Below the pieces are notes generated by a model. The model worked only from the letters and a program-made list of their open reading frames with translations. It had not been told where the DNA came from and did no database searches. 5,642 bases of DNA from the NCBI GenBank assembly GCA_001780385.1, contig MFGW01000021.1, positions 10,667-16,308 on the forward strand, given 5' to 3'. Positions within the stretch are counted from its first letter, which is position 1; each line of letters begins with the position of its first letter. Positions 5,600-5,642 of this stretch are shown one piece after another. A program made the position numbers and the translations under genes. The stretch is from Candidatus Fischerbacteria bacterium RBG_13_37_8. Its GTDB lineage: Bacteria; Acidobacteriota; HRBIN11; MFGW01.

Positions 5600-5611
5600 T
5601 GGAATAATGGG
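5556..5611. repeat. GC-rich hairpin joined to an octamer tandem repeat at the 3' end of the propeller gene
   Basis: GCGTCGC (5556-5562) and GCGACGC (5566-5572) form a perfect 7-bp hairpin with loop AAG. About four 8-base units of consensus ATRRTGGA follow in register (5580, 5588, 5596, 5604), with a weaker fifth unit at 5572. The propeller gene's TGA stop (5597-5599) lies inside the third unit. The composition differs sharply from the AT-rich gene before it. The remaining bases up to 5642 show no gene. Confidence 0.6.
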
Positions 5612-5642
5612 CTCAGAAGTGGATGTTGGTTGAAGAATGTTC

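Overview
The window reads as chromosomal DNA from an uncultured, moderately AT-rich bacterium. The organism cannot be named from sequence alone. Three things point to a secreting bacterium with loosely packed intergenic DNA. There is a cysteine-rich secreted metallopeptidase-like protein whose C-terminal module I associate with Acidobacteriota, Myxococcota and several candidate phyla (recollection, not a search). There is a short homoserine dehydrogenase without an ACT domain. Every gap between genes carries degenerate short tandem repeats. The window holds four protein-coding loci, no RNA gene, no transposase and no CRISPR array.

Layout: 1-1341 (+) is the 3' part of a secreted HEXXH metallopeptidase-like gene, closed by a hairpin plus T-run (1361-1419). 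It converges on a two-gene minus-strand block. In transcription order the block is a homoserine dehydrogenase (3964-2954), a 114-base gap with a stem-loop and a dyad, and a GapN-like aldehyde dehydrogenase (2839-1418). A roughly 490-base intergenic stretch separates the divergent hom start from the last locus. That locus (4456-5599, +) is an FG-GAP/VCBS-type beta-propeller protein whose 5' end looks broken. A well-placed start with an excellent ribosome binding site opens a signal-peptide-like leader that hits a stop after 18 codons, while the propeller continues in the +1 frame.

The genes do not form an obvious pathway. Homoserine dehydrogenase belongs to threonine/methionine biosynthesis. 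The aldehyde dehydrogenase may be co-transcribed with it, but its substrate is not fixed by the sequence. The two flanking plus-strand genes would act outside the cytoplasm. I see no convincing new multi-gene system. The most interesting signals are four different intergenic microrepeat families with unit lengths of 6, 7, 8 and 9 bases, the heptamer family flanking the aldehyde dehydrogenase in inverted orientation, a 25-base dyad in that gene's leader, a repeat that forms the 3' end of the propeller gene, and the one-base frame break in its signal sequence.
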